This document shows positions 10,625-17,959 of a stretch of 64,000 nucleotides of DNA, piece after piece. The translations under genes were made by a program, and so were the position numbers. The number at the start of each line of letters is the position of its first letter. The stretch's first letter is position 1. Origin of the DNA: Citrobacter telavivensis (GTDB lineage Bacteria > Pseudomonadota > Gammaproteobacteria > Enterobacterales > Enterobacteriaceae); the NCBI GenBank assembly GCA_009363175.1, contig CP045205.1, forward strand, positions 3,534,001 to 3,598,000. Direction: 5' to 3'. Below the pieces are notes generated by a model. That model had not been told where the DNA came from and ran no database searches. It saw only the letters and a list, made by a program, of their open reading frames with translations.

Positions 10625-10652
10625 AAAAAAGCCGCACTGTGGCGGCTACTGT
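10625..10652 (-). terminator. Terminator hairpin just upstream of the tape measure gene
   Basis: On the minus strand GCCGC, a six-base loop and GCGGC are followed by six T residues, 17 bp before the tape measure start. It would stop minus-strand transcripts that are not antiterminated, so full tail expression probably needs Q-modified polymerase reading through. It may also shield the late genes from local transcription of the small inserted genes. Confidence 0.7.
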
Positions 10653-10778
10653 CTGAATATCAGGGTGTTACTAATTTAAATACCTGGCTATGGTTGAGGT
10701 TCAGCCCGTCAGTGGTGGGACACTGGCGCACACAGGTAAAGAGGGATGGCTGATTACCTCTGTTAAGGAAAAATAAGC

Positions 10779-11288
10779 ATGGATAAGTTTGATCGCTCAG
10801 TTCAACGAGATATCCTCATGGCTCTGTACGAAGCGGCTCCAGAAGGCATAACCCGTCAGATTAGCCAGAGTTTTGAGCAACGGTTCGGTGGGCAGCATAG
10901 CTACATCGCCAACCTGAGATACCTCGAAGGACATGGCCTGCTCACCTGCCGTATAGATCAATATATTGGCGGGGGCTATGAGATTGCCTATGACCTGATG
11001 GCGATAACCAGTAAGGGTATAGACTTCGTCCGTAATGATGGTGGATTAGGTGCCATCCTGAATGTTGTAAATGTCCGCCTTCATAGCGATACCATAAATA
11101 CACTGGAATCTATTATCAGTTCGTCCGGGTTAGCGACAGAAGAGGAGAAGTCGGCAATGATTTCAACACTTCGCAAGCTTCCTGAAGATGCCATAAAACA
11201 TTTGAATCTGAAATTACTGGATATGGGGTTGGCTCGCTTGCCGGACGCGTTTCACGCAATTCAAACAGCGTTGCACGGCCTCCTGTAG
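10779..11288 (+). CDS. Unknown moron protein with winged-helix-like N terminus, opposite to the late operon
   Basis: 169 aa, transcribed against all surrounding tail genes. Residues 1-75 (DILMALYEAAPEGI through AITSKGIDFV) look like a winged-helix DNA-binding fold, including the typical 'YLEGHGL' and 'ITSKGIDF' strands. The C-terminal half is helical. There is a usable ribosome site (TTAAGGAAAAATAAGC) before the ATG. An inward terminator lies 150 bp downstream. Its own orientation suggests expression from the lysogen. No named family is recognised; a regulator or exclusion role is only a guess. Confidence 0.7.
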   Translation: MDKFDRSVQRDILMALYEAAPEGITRQISQSFEQRFGGQHSYIANLRYLEGHGLLTCRIDQYIGGGYEIAYDLMAITSKGIDFVRNDGGLGAILNVVNVRLHSDTINTLESIISSSGLATEEEKSAMISTLRKLPEDAIKHLNLKLLDMGLARLPDAFHAIQTALHGLL

Positions 11289-11424
11289 AAACCGGGTCTC
11301 CATCACGAATGCGAACAAATTTCCCCCACCCCAGACTCCGGCTCAGTAACACCCAAAAGTCATGGGGACATTCGGCATTGATAAAAAATCCATTTGGATG
11401 AAAGAATGCACTATATATTTTCAT
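11116..11424 (-). CDS. Small unknown protein overlapping the end of the opposite-strand gene
   Basis: 102 aa from the ATG at 11424, which has a good ribosome site (TTGGAGAAATA). The N-terminal half (MKIYSAFFHPNGFFI, HDFWVLLSRSLGWGKF) reads like a real protein. The C-terminal third is antisense to the 3' end of the plus-strand gene at 10779-11288. This may be a gene truncated by insertion of the plus-strand gene, so that the tail of the reading frame is accidental. Confidence 0.4.
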   Translation of the reverse strand: MKIYSAFFHPNGFFINAECPHDFWVLLSRSLGWGKFVRIRDGDPVSTGGRATLFELRETRPASEPTPYPVISDSNVLWHLQEACEVLKSLPTSPLLSLTRTN

Positions 11425-11436
11425 TATTTCTCCAAC

Positions 11437-11461
11437 AAAAAACCCGCCTGAGCGGGTTTTC
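11437..11461. terminator. Bidirectional terminator in the moron cluster
   Basis: AAAACCCGC, loop CTGA, GCGGGTTTT: a perfect stem flanked by A residues on one side and T residues on the other, so it can end transcripts from both strands. It lies between the plus-strand gene at 10779-11288 and the minus-strand gene at 11487-11819. Confidence 0.8.
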
Positions 11462-11486
11462 AAATAACAATTACTTAGTTTACTTA

Positions 11487-11819
11487 TTACAATTCAAGCA
11501 TGGTTAATCTGTCGTCGTAGTCACCCCAAACGGCGGAATTCAACCCAAGATACACATGATGTATTGTCATTCCAGAGGGTTGCGTCTCTGATTTGGCTAC
11601 ACCAATTTTTGTATGAACAAAAACAACATCATCTTTTTTGCAGTTGCAGCAACGAAATTGATATGCGTTACCTAGATGGTGGTCGATAGAGCAATTTCTT
11701 ATATACTCACTGTCAGCCAGCAATGCGCTGAATTCATTCTTGTCCGCCAGGCAATGATAAATCGCACATTCGTTATCAATATTTCCCCGCTCATCTATCT
11801 GTCTTAATAGAAAACTCAT
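11487..11819 (-). CDS. Unknown 110-aa protein with zinc-ribbon-like cysteines
   Basis: The start at 11819 is preferred over the longer frame because GTGAGGATATTAAA precedes it. The protein has C-x7-C-x12-HH in the middle and an FRCCNCKKDDVVFVHTK segment, which could bind a metal. No signal peptide or membrane segment. It lies downstream of the tail chaperone gene and ends before the bidirectional terminator, so it can be read as part of the late operon. Function unknown. Confidence 0.6.
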   Translation of the reverse strand: MSFLLRQIDERGNIDNECAIYHCLADKNEFSALLADSEYIRNCSIDHHLGNAYQFRCCNCKKDDVVFVHTKIGVAKSETQPSGMTIHHVYLGLNSAVWGDYDDRLTMLEL

Positions 11820-11909
11820 TTTAATATCCTCACAATTGTGATTAAAAACTGCACAAACCATACCAATTGTAAGGGATTAAAAAAAATGGAAAGACCAGCG
11901 GTAAGATTT

Positions 11910-12254
11910 TTACTGGATCTTTGTCTTTGGATTCTTCTGCTCTTTAGCCCACTGCTCACGCCATGCATCATCAAGTGCGAATATCGCAGCATCAAATTCT
12001 TCTCGGTCAATGAGGACGGGGCGTGCAGAAAGAAAGCGCTCAATATCATGAAGTGAGATCGGCAACGGTGCGCCCGCCATCCCTGCATACAGACGGGAGC
12101 GGGAGATAACGGAGTAGGCGTTGAGGATTTCCCCTGTCACACCGTCAATTTCAGGCACTGGAATTGGCGGGAGTTTTAATTTCTCCCTTCGCCACCTTGC
12201 CTTTTCGCCCTTCTCCCCGCCGAACTCAATAAGCCACTTTTGCGCTTCGACGGC
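11910..12254 (-). CDS. Tail chaperone extension made by -1 ribosomal frameshift (GT-like)
   Basis: In the chaperone frame the codons GTA-AAA-AAG form the slippery heptamer A-AAA-AAG (bases 12254-12260). Slipping back one base gives AVEAQKWLIEFGGEKGEKAR and runs on through VPEIDGVTGEILNAYSVIS to the stop at 11910, adding 114 aa. The extension reads as a smooth protein, whereas the zero-frame tail (KPSKRKSGLLSSAGRR) is low-complexity. Lambda gpG/gpGT and most siphovirus tail chaperones use this strategy. The extension has no good start of its own. Confidence 0.85.
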   Translation of the reverse strand, partial: AVEAQKWLIEFGGEKGEKARWRREKLKLPPIPVPEIDGVTGEILNAYSVISRSRLYAGMAGAPLPISLHDIERFLSARPVLIDREEFDAAIFALDDAWREQWAKEQKNPKTKIQ

Positions 12255-12696
12255 TTTTTTACGGTTACCTGCTTTTGCTGCTCTTTTCCCTGGGCGATGC
12301 TGGCAGCTTCAGCCAGAATTTGCCAGTAAATCGCCGGTTCCTGTTTCATAAGTGCAGCACCGCGTTCCGGCGTGTACTCAATCGGAATCTCTTCGCCATC
12401 AACAAGCTCACCGACACCCTTCCAGTCTTTTAGCAAGTAACGCGCGCAGTTGTCGATCAGCAGGTCATCGGCAGAGTCAATTTCCCCGACCACTGACAAG
12501 TTAAATTCGCTGGTTCCCACCTGGTAACTGGCATCCATCTTTCAATATGGCGGCGGATAAGCGCATTACGCGAGCGGTACTGATCGTTATCAATGCTGCT
12601 GACGAGTAGTTTCAGCCCTTCAATGGGTTTCAGGTCTTTCAGTGGTGTAAACCAGCGCTCGCCACCAATATCAATTCGTGGGGTTAAGATGATCAT
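12176..12696 (-). pseudogene. Tail assembly chaperone, G-like part, broken by a one-base frame change
   Basis: The start at 12696 has a strong ribosome site (CAGGAGTTATTA). The first frame encodes MIILTP through ALIRRHIER (about 53 aa) and then runs into unrelated residues. The next frame begins at 12538 with MDASYQVGTSEF and continues to 12176. Adding one base near 12540 (AG to AGG) would join them as RRHIER-MDASYQVG, which is what I expect for this chaperone family. The downstream ATG at 12538 has no convincing ribosome site. A real deletion, a sequence error, or an unrecognised recoding event are all possible. The 3' part contains the -1 slip site. Confidence 0.65.
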
Positions 12697-12758
12697 TAAT
12701 AACTCCTGCATGAAAAAAGCCCGCGCCGCCATGCAGAGCGGAACGGGCAAGGGAAAAC

Positions 12759-13934
12759 TTATGGTTCAGTTACGGTAATCTCGGCTGTGGCGGTGAAGCC
12801 TCGCACTTTACCGGTTATCGTTGCAGTGCCGTCGCCAACTCTGTCTACCTGGCAGGTTTTTTGGCCTGTCGATACCACCGTTGTGACAGTCGGATCTGAT
12901 GACTCCCACTGCACAGCATCAGTCGCACCAGCCGGAGTAAGGCTCGCTGTCAGCGTAACGGAAGTACCGACATCACCTGATGAAGTTGCTGGCGTTACGC
13001 TGATTGCTGTGGCTGGGACGGTAACAGCGCGGGTAATCGTCGGCGACTCGTCGGCCGCAGTGATATCCAGTTGAACCTGGATAATTTCGGTGTTGCCGCC
13101 ATCCGGCCAGTCACCAGCGACCTGCACTTTCGGGAAAGTGAAAGTGTACTGACCTTCGTCGTTCGCCAGCGTGAAACTGAATGGCACGGTTGCGCCGGTA
13201 AGCGTTTTGCTCCAGACCTCCCACGCGGCTTTTGACCACGACAAAGTGATCGAACCAGACGGCGTAAAGGTGGTAGGGATGTTCGCCCCGGCAAACGGTG
13301 AACCGGTGCCGATACAACGCTGCGTCTGGACGTTATTGTCGAACTGGATGTTGAAGGTATCGATACAGAAACCATCACCGCCGTCGATCCCGTTCAGGTT
13401 GATTGCTGTGACCTCTTTGAACGAGTAACGCAGTTCGCCAGCATTATCCGCAGGAGTACCGGTGATGTAACTCGTATCGTCTGCTTTTGAGTCCCAACCC
13501 AGCCCGGCGAATGTGACTGTCGCGGTAACGTCGCCATCATTCGGGACCGCCAACTGGAACACACTTACCTGCGCGCCGCGAACAATGGAGGCAATACCAA
13601 CGTCCGACGCGTATGTTGCGAGTGAGAAAGAGATACGGTCATTCCCCATCGTCAGCACATTACCCGCCCACTCCGCGCCAAAACACGAAGCCAGGAAGTC
13701 ATCATGCTGGCCATAGCGGAATTTTGCTCCGACATCGCCGCCAACATCGACCGTTCCCAGCGTAGCGCCCTGCGCCATTCGGGTGCCGCCGATCTCATCG
13801 TTGTCGTTGGTATTCTGGGATGGACCAACACCCCAGCTTGTACGTTTAAAAAGGTTCCACGGAATACCCGTTGGAGTCACTCCGGGAGTGATTTCGCGCA
13901 CGAATGCACTAAGAACTTTGGCTCCAGATGACAT
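12759..13934 (-). CDS. Major tail tube protein with C-terminal Ig-like (BIG_2) domain
   Basis: 391 aa. Residues 1-300 form the tube protein (MSSGAKVLSAFVREITPGVT start, GGTRMAQGATLGTVDVGGDV). The last 85 residues, from VPATAISVTPATSSGDVGTS to the C terminus, match the bacterial Ig-like group 2 pattern, with TLTASLTPAGATDAVQWESS and ATITGKVRG. Lambda V and many siphoviruses also display such a domain on the outside of the tail, where it may bind carbohydrate weakly. The gene lies between the tail terminator and the chaperone genes, as usual. Confidence 0.88.
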   Translation of the reverse strand: MSSGAKVLSAFVREITPGVTPTGIPWNLFKRTSWGVGPSQNTNDNDEIGGTRMAQGATLGTVDVGGDVGAKFRYGQHDDFLASCFGAEWAGNVLTMGNDRISFSLATYASDVGIASIVRGAQVSVFQLAVPNDGDVTATVTFAGLGWDSKADDTSYITGTPADNAGELRYSFKEVTAINLNGIDGGDGFCIDTFNIQFDNNVQTQRCIGTGSPFAGANIPTTFTPSGSITLSWSKAAWEVWSKTLTGATVPFSFTLANDEGQYTFTFPKVQVAGDWPDGGNTEIIQVQLDITAADESPTITRAVTVPATAISVTPATSSGDVGTSVTLTASLTPAGATDAVQWESSDPTVTTVVSTGQKTCQVDRVGDGTATITGKVRGFTATAEITVTEP

Positions 13935-13958
13935 CTGGTGACCTCCTGTTATTTGGCG

Positions 13959-14351
13959 CTAAGTCGCGCGATAAGGGATGTTGATGTTCCATTGATACCA
14001 ACCATTGGCATCACCGACTTCGTATGCTGATGCTGCGAAATAGCTCAGTGCGCCGTCATCCCGGAACTCGAACAAAGAAACAATTTTGTCGGCGGCCTGA
14101 GTTATTGGTAATGAGTGAGAACCGGCGGGAACAAAAAGCTGGATAATGACAATCCCCGTTCTGTGTACAACGGGACCCGCGCCGATTTCCGTCGCGCCTG
14201 CCTGACCGGCTATGTTTGTCACACGCGCCCAAATATCCTTTCCTTTCGGGTCGAATGTCGGGTCGTTAGGGTATGTCACGTCACTTTCAGCAATAGCTGT
14301 CTGCGCCGTCATACGAGCAATGACAGCGTTACGAATTTCTGTAAGGGTCAT
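13959..14351 (-). CDS. Tail terminator / minor tail protein (lambda U-like position)
   Basis: 130 aa, starting MTLTEIRNAVIARMTAQTAI. The alpha/beta pattern and the place directly before the tail tube gene suit a tail terminator, the protein that caps the finished tail. It overlaps the upstream gene by 4 bp (ATGA-type coupling). Called from position more than from sequence. Confidence 0.65.
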   Translation of the reverse strand: MTLTEIRNAVIARMTAQTAIAESDVTYPNDPTFDPKGKDIWARVTNIAGQAGATEIGAGPVVHRTGIVIIQLFVPAGSHSLPITQAADKIVSLFEFRDDGALSYFAASAYEVGDANGWYQWNINIPYRAT

Positions 14352-14728
14352 TTGTAGGCCTGTGTTACACCGTGGAATGAGACAGCGTAGATACCTGCCG
14401 GAGCCTGCTGCGAGTGACCATTCTCCAGAGGTTCCGCGTATGGGAGGTTATTCTGAATGTAGATGACTGAATAAGGTTTTCCTTGCGCGATAACAGCGCT
14501 GCCTTGCTGAAAAGTCGCCGATCCATTTTTATCTGTTGTATCGGTGGTGCCGTATTCAGGAGAGCCAATACTCACCTGATTATTCGCACGGAAACGCCCG
14601 GTATCGACCGGAGAGCGAGAGACAATTTCATTCAGTAACTGAAGCGAGATAAAACGCAATTTTTTACCAACGTCTTCCTCAACCTGATTCATAAAAACAG
14701 AGGGGTCGATACTCCACCCGTTCGCCAT
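14348..14728 (-). CDS. Tail completion / HK97 gp10-like neck protein
   Basis: 126 aa. The segment LRFISLQLLNEIVSRSPVDT followed by GRFRANNQVSIG is the classic signature of the HK97 gp10 family ('vxrtPVDTGrfrxsw'). These proteins act at the head-tail junction. The C terminus, ENGHSQQAPAGIYAV, also fits the family. Overlaps the next gene by 4 bp. Confidence 0.78.
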   Translation of the reverse strand: MANGWSIDPSVFMNQVEEDVGKKLRFISLQLLNEIVSRSPVDTGRFRANNQVSIGSPEYGTTDTTDKNGSATFQQGSAVIAQGKPYSVIYIQNNLPYAEPLENGHSQQAPAGIYAVSFHGVTQAYK

Positions 14729-14729
14729 A

Positions 14730-15128
14730 TCACACCCTCCGCAACTGAATGGAATATGTCGCTTTCGCCGGATCGGTTCCTGCGATAATGACCTTGTAGC
14801 GTTGCTGTTCGCCGGTAATCAGGTCTGGTGCAGTGATGATGTGATCGACTTTTGGCTCGTCGGTAACTTCATTCGTCAGCGCGGTTAATTTCAGGTCACC
14901 TTGCAGGATATTGACGCCGTCAATGCGGTTGAGACTGTATTTCGACAGAACGCCGCGCCCGGTGTAGGTCACGGTGGTTTCACCGCCTGTTTCCGTTACC
15001 GGATCCCATCCGGTTTGGATGACGTAAGAGCCGGTGAAATCGTTGACAGCATCCGCCAGCTTGGTATCAAAGGCCTTTGCGACCTTCGTCTGAATCTTGT
15101 CACGAATCCCCACATCACCCCCTGACAA
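14730..15128 (-). CDS. Head closure / connector protein
   Basis: 132 aa with TGRGVLSKYSLNRIDGVNIL and LTNEVTDEPKVDHIITAPDL, a beta-rich pattern seen in small head-closure proteins of ES18- and Gifsy-type phages. It overlaps the upstream adaptor gene by 14 bp. No enzyme motif. Function inferred from the connector block it sits in. Confidence 0.6.
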   Translation of the reverse strand: MSGGDVGIRDKIQTKVAKAFDTKLADAVNDFTGSYVIQTGWDPVTETGGETTVTYTGRGVLSKYSLNRIDGVNILQGDLKLTALTNEVTDEPKVDHIITAPDLITGEQQRYKVIIAGTDPAKATYSIQLRRV

Positions 15129-15525
15129 GACGAATCTGAGAAGTGTTGGCGCCGTATGGTTTGAGCATTGCCAGCGCCAGTTGCAGATCGGAATCCAGCA
15201 AAGATGTGCTGTTTGTTGCCATTTCGGCGTAGCTTTCCGACACGCTCACGCCATCGGCATCAACTGATTCGCTGGTAAGCACGCCAGAGCTGGTTTTCTG
15301 TTGATACAACCCGCCATTCGCTGCCGCCTGTGCGGCATACGCCCCAGCCTGCTTCACATCATCAGGGATAATGATTTCGTGGGTATTTTCGTCACATGGT
15401 AATTTCAGTCCAAGACCATTCATCCAAGTGTTAGCCATCAGTACCGATTTTGTTTTTTTACTGGGATCAGTCCAGTCGGCACCGAGTATCTGATCAACGT
15501 CCGCCACTATGATGTAGGTGATCAT
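15115..15525 (-). CDS. Head-tail adaptor (DnaT-like family)
   Basis: 136 aa. Similar proteins are often labelled 'DnaT-like ssDNA-binding' in phage annotations, but a place between coat and tail completion genes points to the gp6-type adaptor ring. The N-terminal VDQILGADWTDPSKKTKSVLM and helical centre fit a small helical adaptor. Alternative: a connector of another fold. Confidence 0.6.
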   Translation of the reverse strand: MITYIIVADVDQILGADWTDPSKKTKSVLMANTWMNGLGLKLPCDENTHEIIIPDDVKQAGAYAAQAAANGGLYQQKTSSGVLTSESVDADGVSVSESYAEMATNSTSLLDSDLQLALAMLKPYGANTSQIRLVRG

Positions 15526-15528
15526 GAA

Positions 15529-15828
15529 TCACTCCTTCATGCGCCAGCCTGCCGCCTTCCAGTTTTCGACTTCGTCAGGATGAATGTCTGCGGTGGTGGG
15601 CGCACCCGGGAATGCCGGGAAGTCAGTGAACATAGCAACCAACTGAGCACCCTGCTCCTGCTGCTCCTGCTGCTCCTGCTGCTCCTGCTGCTCCTGCTGC
15701 TCCTGCTGCTCCTGCTGCTCCTGCTGCTCCTGCTGCTCCTGCTGCTCAGAATTGTTTTTTGCCGCCAGTTCAGCAGCAAGTTTTTCCGCCGCTCGCTGAG
15801 CGCGCTGCTCTTTGGTTAGTCCAGCCAT
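15529..15828 (-). CDS. Small head-region protein with Glu-Gln-Gln repeat
   Basis: 99 aa. The N terminus is Ala/Lys-rich helix (MAGLTKEQRAQRAAEKLAAE). Residues 28-59 are ten EQQ triplets plus EQ. The C-terminal 40 residues (FTDFPAFPGAPTTADIHPDE, ending in ENWKAAGWRMKE) form a compact conserved-looking domain found next to coat genes. Perhaps a head decoration or connector accessory. The repeat probably varies in length between relatives and acts as a flexible or helical spacer. Confidence 0.65.
   Translation of the reverse strand: MAGLTKEQRAQRAAEKLAAELAAKNNSEQQEQQEQQEQQEQQEQQEQQEQQEQQEQQEQGAQLVAMFTDFPAFPGAPTTADIHPDEVENWKAAGWRMKE
15652..15747. repeat. 9-bp coding tandem repeat, about 10.7 copies
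   Basis: The plus-strand unit CTGCTCCTG is repeated without visible interruption over 96 bp and encodes Glu-Gln-Gln on the minus strand. Being a multiple of three, gain or loss of a unit keeps the reading frame. A VNTR of this kind changes readily by slippage. Confidence 0.95.
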
Positions 15829-15866
15829 AAACCCTCCATTAAAAAGGGGCCGCAGCCCCCTGATAA

Positions 15867-17003
15867 TTAACCCTGAATTAAGCAGCTATGCTCTGTTTTC
15901 ACTGCCGCCACGCCCCATGACAGACCAACTTCGTAGCGTACCTGGCGGTACTGTCGGTACAGCGCCACCTGGTAAGTAATACCAGATACCGGATCGGTAA
16001 CGTTCATCACATCATCCGCAGTGTCGCCACCCTGCGGCATTGCAGGCGTACGGGAAGCCAGAAGAAATGCGTTACGATCGAACGCCATATTTGCGGTGTA
16101 GGTACCATCAGCAGTAATAGCGGTATTATCGGCCAGCGCCTGACGTAAGCCCGGAGCAGCCAGAGTAATAGTCGTGGCAGTCGCCGCAGCAACCAGGTAG
16201 TTATTGTTGTCCCCGTCGAAAGTCACGATATCGCCGGCAGCAAAAGCACCTGTCCCGGTATCAATCGCAATCAGGATTTCGCCTTCAGCTTTTGCACCAT
16301 TCACCAGATACCCGCCAGCCTGAGATGCTGCACGTTTCTTAACATGTGCAGATTCGTGGATGTTGAAACCTTCCAGACGCCCCACGATACCTTCACGCAG
16401 CAGCGCATCAGTACCGGACTCGTTCACTTTGAACAGAACAGACTGTTTACCGCGGAGATTAGCGATAGCCGAAGAACCGAGAACCATCTGCAGATCAGTT
16501 GTCGGCGAACCGTTGTCAGAGAGAACCTGGCGCGCATTTGCCGCATCTGACAAATCACCTGCAATACCGAAAGGAGCAGTACCGGCAGTGCCGACCGCAC
16601 GGGAGGATGCGAAATACAAAGCCGCGAGATCTGCATCCATCTCATTAGCCAGCGCGCGAAAAGCCTGCTTAAACTGATCTGCAAGAATGGTGTTGTATGT
16701 CCCTGCAGGCCCCAACGCCAGTTGTTCCTCACCGTTCCATTTGACTGGGGCCATTTTGGATTTGGTGATTTTGACATCAACTGTACCGATCGTCTGGTCA
16801 CCGTCATTTGGTGCAGTAGCCCCCGGCGTAATGTCAACAGTGGTTGCAGGTGGCGCAACCGGTGCAGTAACAGTCTGGTCCTTCGCTGCCGCATCAGATT
16901 TGGCATTGCGCGATACGGCCGGAATAAAACCGACCTGCTCGCGAGAAACGGTATCCAGAGCCGTAAAGATAGTCGGGATCAACCCGGTAAGTGTGTTAGC
17001 CAT
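15867..17003 (-). CDS. Major capsid (P22 coat-like) protein
   Basis: 378 aa. The start MANTLTGLIPTIFTALDTVS, the early VDITPGATAP segment and the later VGRLEGFNIHESAHVKK match the P22/ES18 coat type, an HK97 fold with an inserted domain. It follows a scaffold-like gene, as in P22 and ES18. It should form the icosahedral shell. The C terminus (SWGVAAVKTEHSCLIQG) ends at a normal stop. No sign of damage. Confidence 0.88.
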   Translation of the reverse strand: MANTLTGLIPTIFTALDTVSREQVGFIPAVSRNAKSDAAAKDQTVTAPVAPPATTVDITPGATAPNDGDQTIGTVDVKITKSKMAPVKWNGEEQLALGPAGTYNTILADQFKQAFRALANEMDADLAALYFASSRAVGTAGTAPFGIAGDLSDAANARQVLSDNGSPTTDLQMVLGSSAIANLRGKQSVLFKVNESGTDALLREGIVGRLEGFNIHESAHVKKRAASQAGGYLVNGAKAEGEILIAIDTGTGAFAAGDIVTFDGDNNNYLVAAATATTITLAAPGLRQALADNTAITADGTYTANMAFDRNAFLLASRTPAMPQGGDTADDVMNVTDPVSGITYQVALYRQYRQVRYEVGLSWGVAAVKTEHSCLIQG

Positions 17004-17090
17004 GTGTATGGATTCCTTGGAGATTTAAATATAGGGTTGGTTGAGCTATCCAGCTCTGGCACCAGCCGCCATCCGACGACTGGCAAAAAA

Positions 17091-17855
17091 TTAATCGACG
17101 ATGGTGATACCGTCTTTGAGGGTCGATTGCTGATCTGCCGGACTCAGACTGGTGAACGAGTCACGTTTCATTGTCTTCTGTCCGGAAGCATGCTGTGTTT
17201 GGCGCGAACCAGTACCCTGATTACCGCTGGCCTTCAGGATGTGGTCTTTTTGCGGGTGCTGCTCCACCAGGAATTCCAGCGCCTCATCAAAGGTCGCCAG
17301 CTCGCCCGGCTTAGAACGGGAGTAAATTTTGTTGCCAGAGCCGTCATACGCAACGACTTTGCCATCTTCAACTTTGAACGACTGACCAAAGCGGGCCTGG
17401 AGCATGTCGGACGGGATTGCGACTTTATCTGCGATGAATTTTGAGCCAGAGAACCGGCCGCCGATCATTTCCTGATAGAGCTGGCCTTCGAGGGTGGTCG
17501 CGCGCTGAGTGGCTTCATCGAGCTGAGTCTGAAACGCTTTGGTGATATCCGCTTTCACCTGGTCAACGGCACCCGCGTCGATCAGTTTTTTCTGGTCGAT
17601 TTTGGTCATCATATCCAGCGCTTCGAGTGCCTTCGTCGGGTCACCGATTTTGGCAAATTTAGCCAGGCTGGCTTCGGCAGTTTCTTTGGCTTCGCGATGG
17701 GATTTAGCCTCGCCATTCAGTGCCGAGATTTTGCTGACAGCCTGAGCGGCATCGAAGCCAATTTCTTTCCCGTCGTCATGCACGTAAACCGGCAGGCCAT
17801 TAGCATCGACTTCTGCGTAGTGCTTACCGTTTACTTCTACTGTCTTCAGTTTCAT
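17091..17855 (-). CDS. Head scaffolding protein
   Basis: 254 aa from the ATG at 17855, which has the ribosome site AAAGGTAACAAC; the longer frame starts within the upstream intergenic region. The middle (about 40-140) is charged coiled coil (KSHREAKETAEASLAKFAKI, LDEATQRATTLEGQL), and the C terminus is flexible and basic/Ser-rich. Position between the Mu-F-like gene and coat fits a scaffold that guides capsid assembly and leaves later. Confidence 0.78.
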   Translation of the reverse strand: MKLKTVEVNGKHYAEVDANGLPVYVHDDGKEIGFDAAQAVSKISALNGEAKSHREAKETAEASLAKFAKIGDPTKALEALDMMTKIDQKKLIDAGAVDQVKADITKAFQTQLDEATQRATTLEGQLYQEMIGGRFSGSKFIADKVAIPSDMLQARFGQSFKVEDGKVVAYDGSGNKIYSRSKPGELATFDEALEFLVEQHPQKDHILKASGNQGTGSRQTQHASGQKTMKRDSFTSLSPADQQSTLKDGITIVD

Positions 17856-17959
17856 GTTGTTACCTTTGAGTTGGTCATCCGACCGTTGCACCGCTCACCA
17901 TCCGGATTGCGGCCATAAAAAAGGCCGCCCGGAGGCAGCCTGTTGTGATTTATTGAAGA

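Noticed and set aside
12457..12750. 97-aa frame taken as a separate gene
   Set aside because: Its first 53 residues are the N terminus of the tail chaperone; the rest is out-of-frame reading after the one-base break.
15580..15819. Poly-leucine open frame on the plus strand
   Set aside because: It is only the reverse reading of the EQQ tandem repeat.
16722..17444. 240-aa open frame on the plus strand antisense to coat and scaffold genes
   Set aside because: It lies opposite two well-supported structural genes, has no ribosome site and reads as low-quality composition; an antisense shadow.
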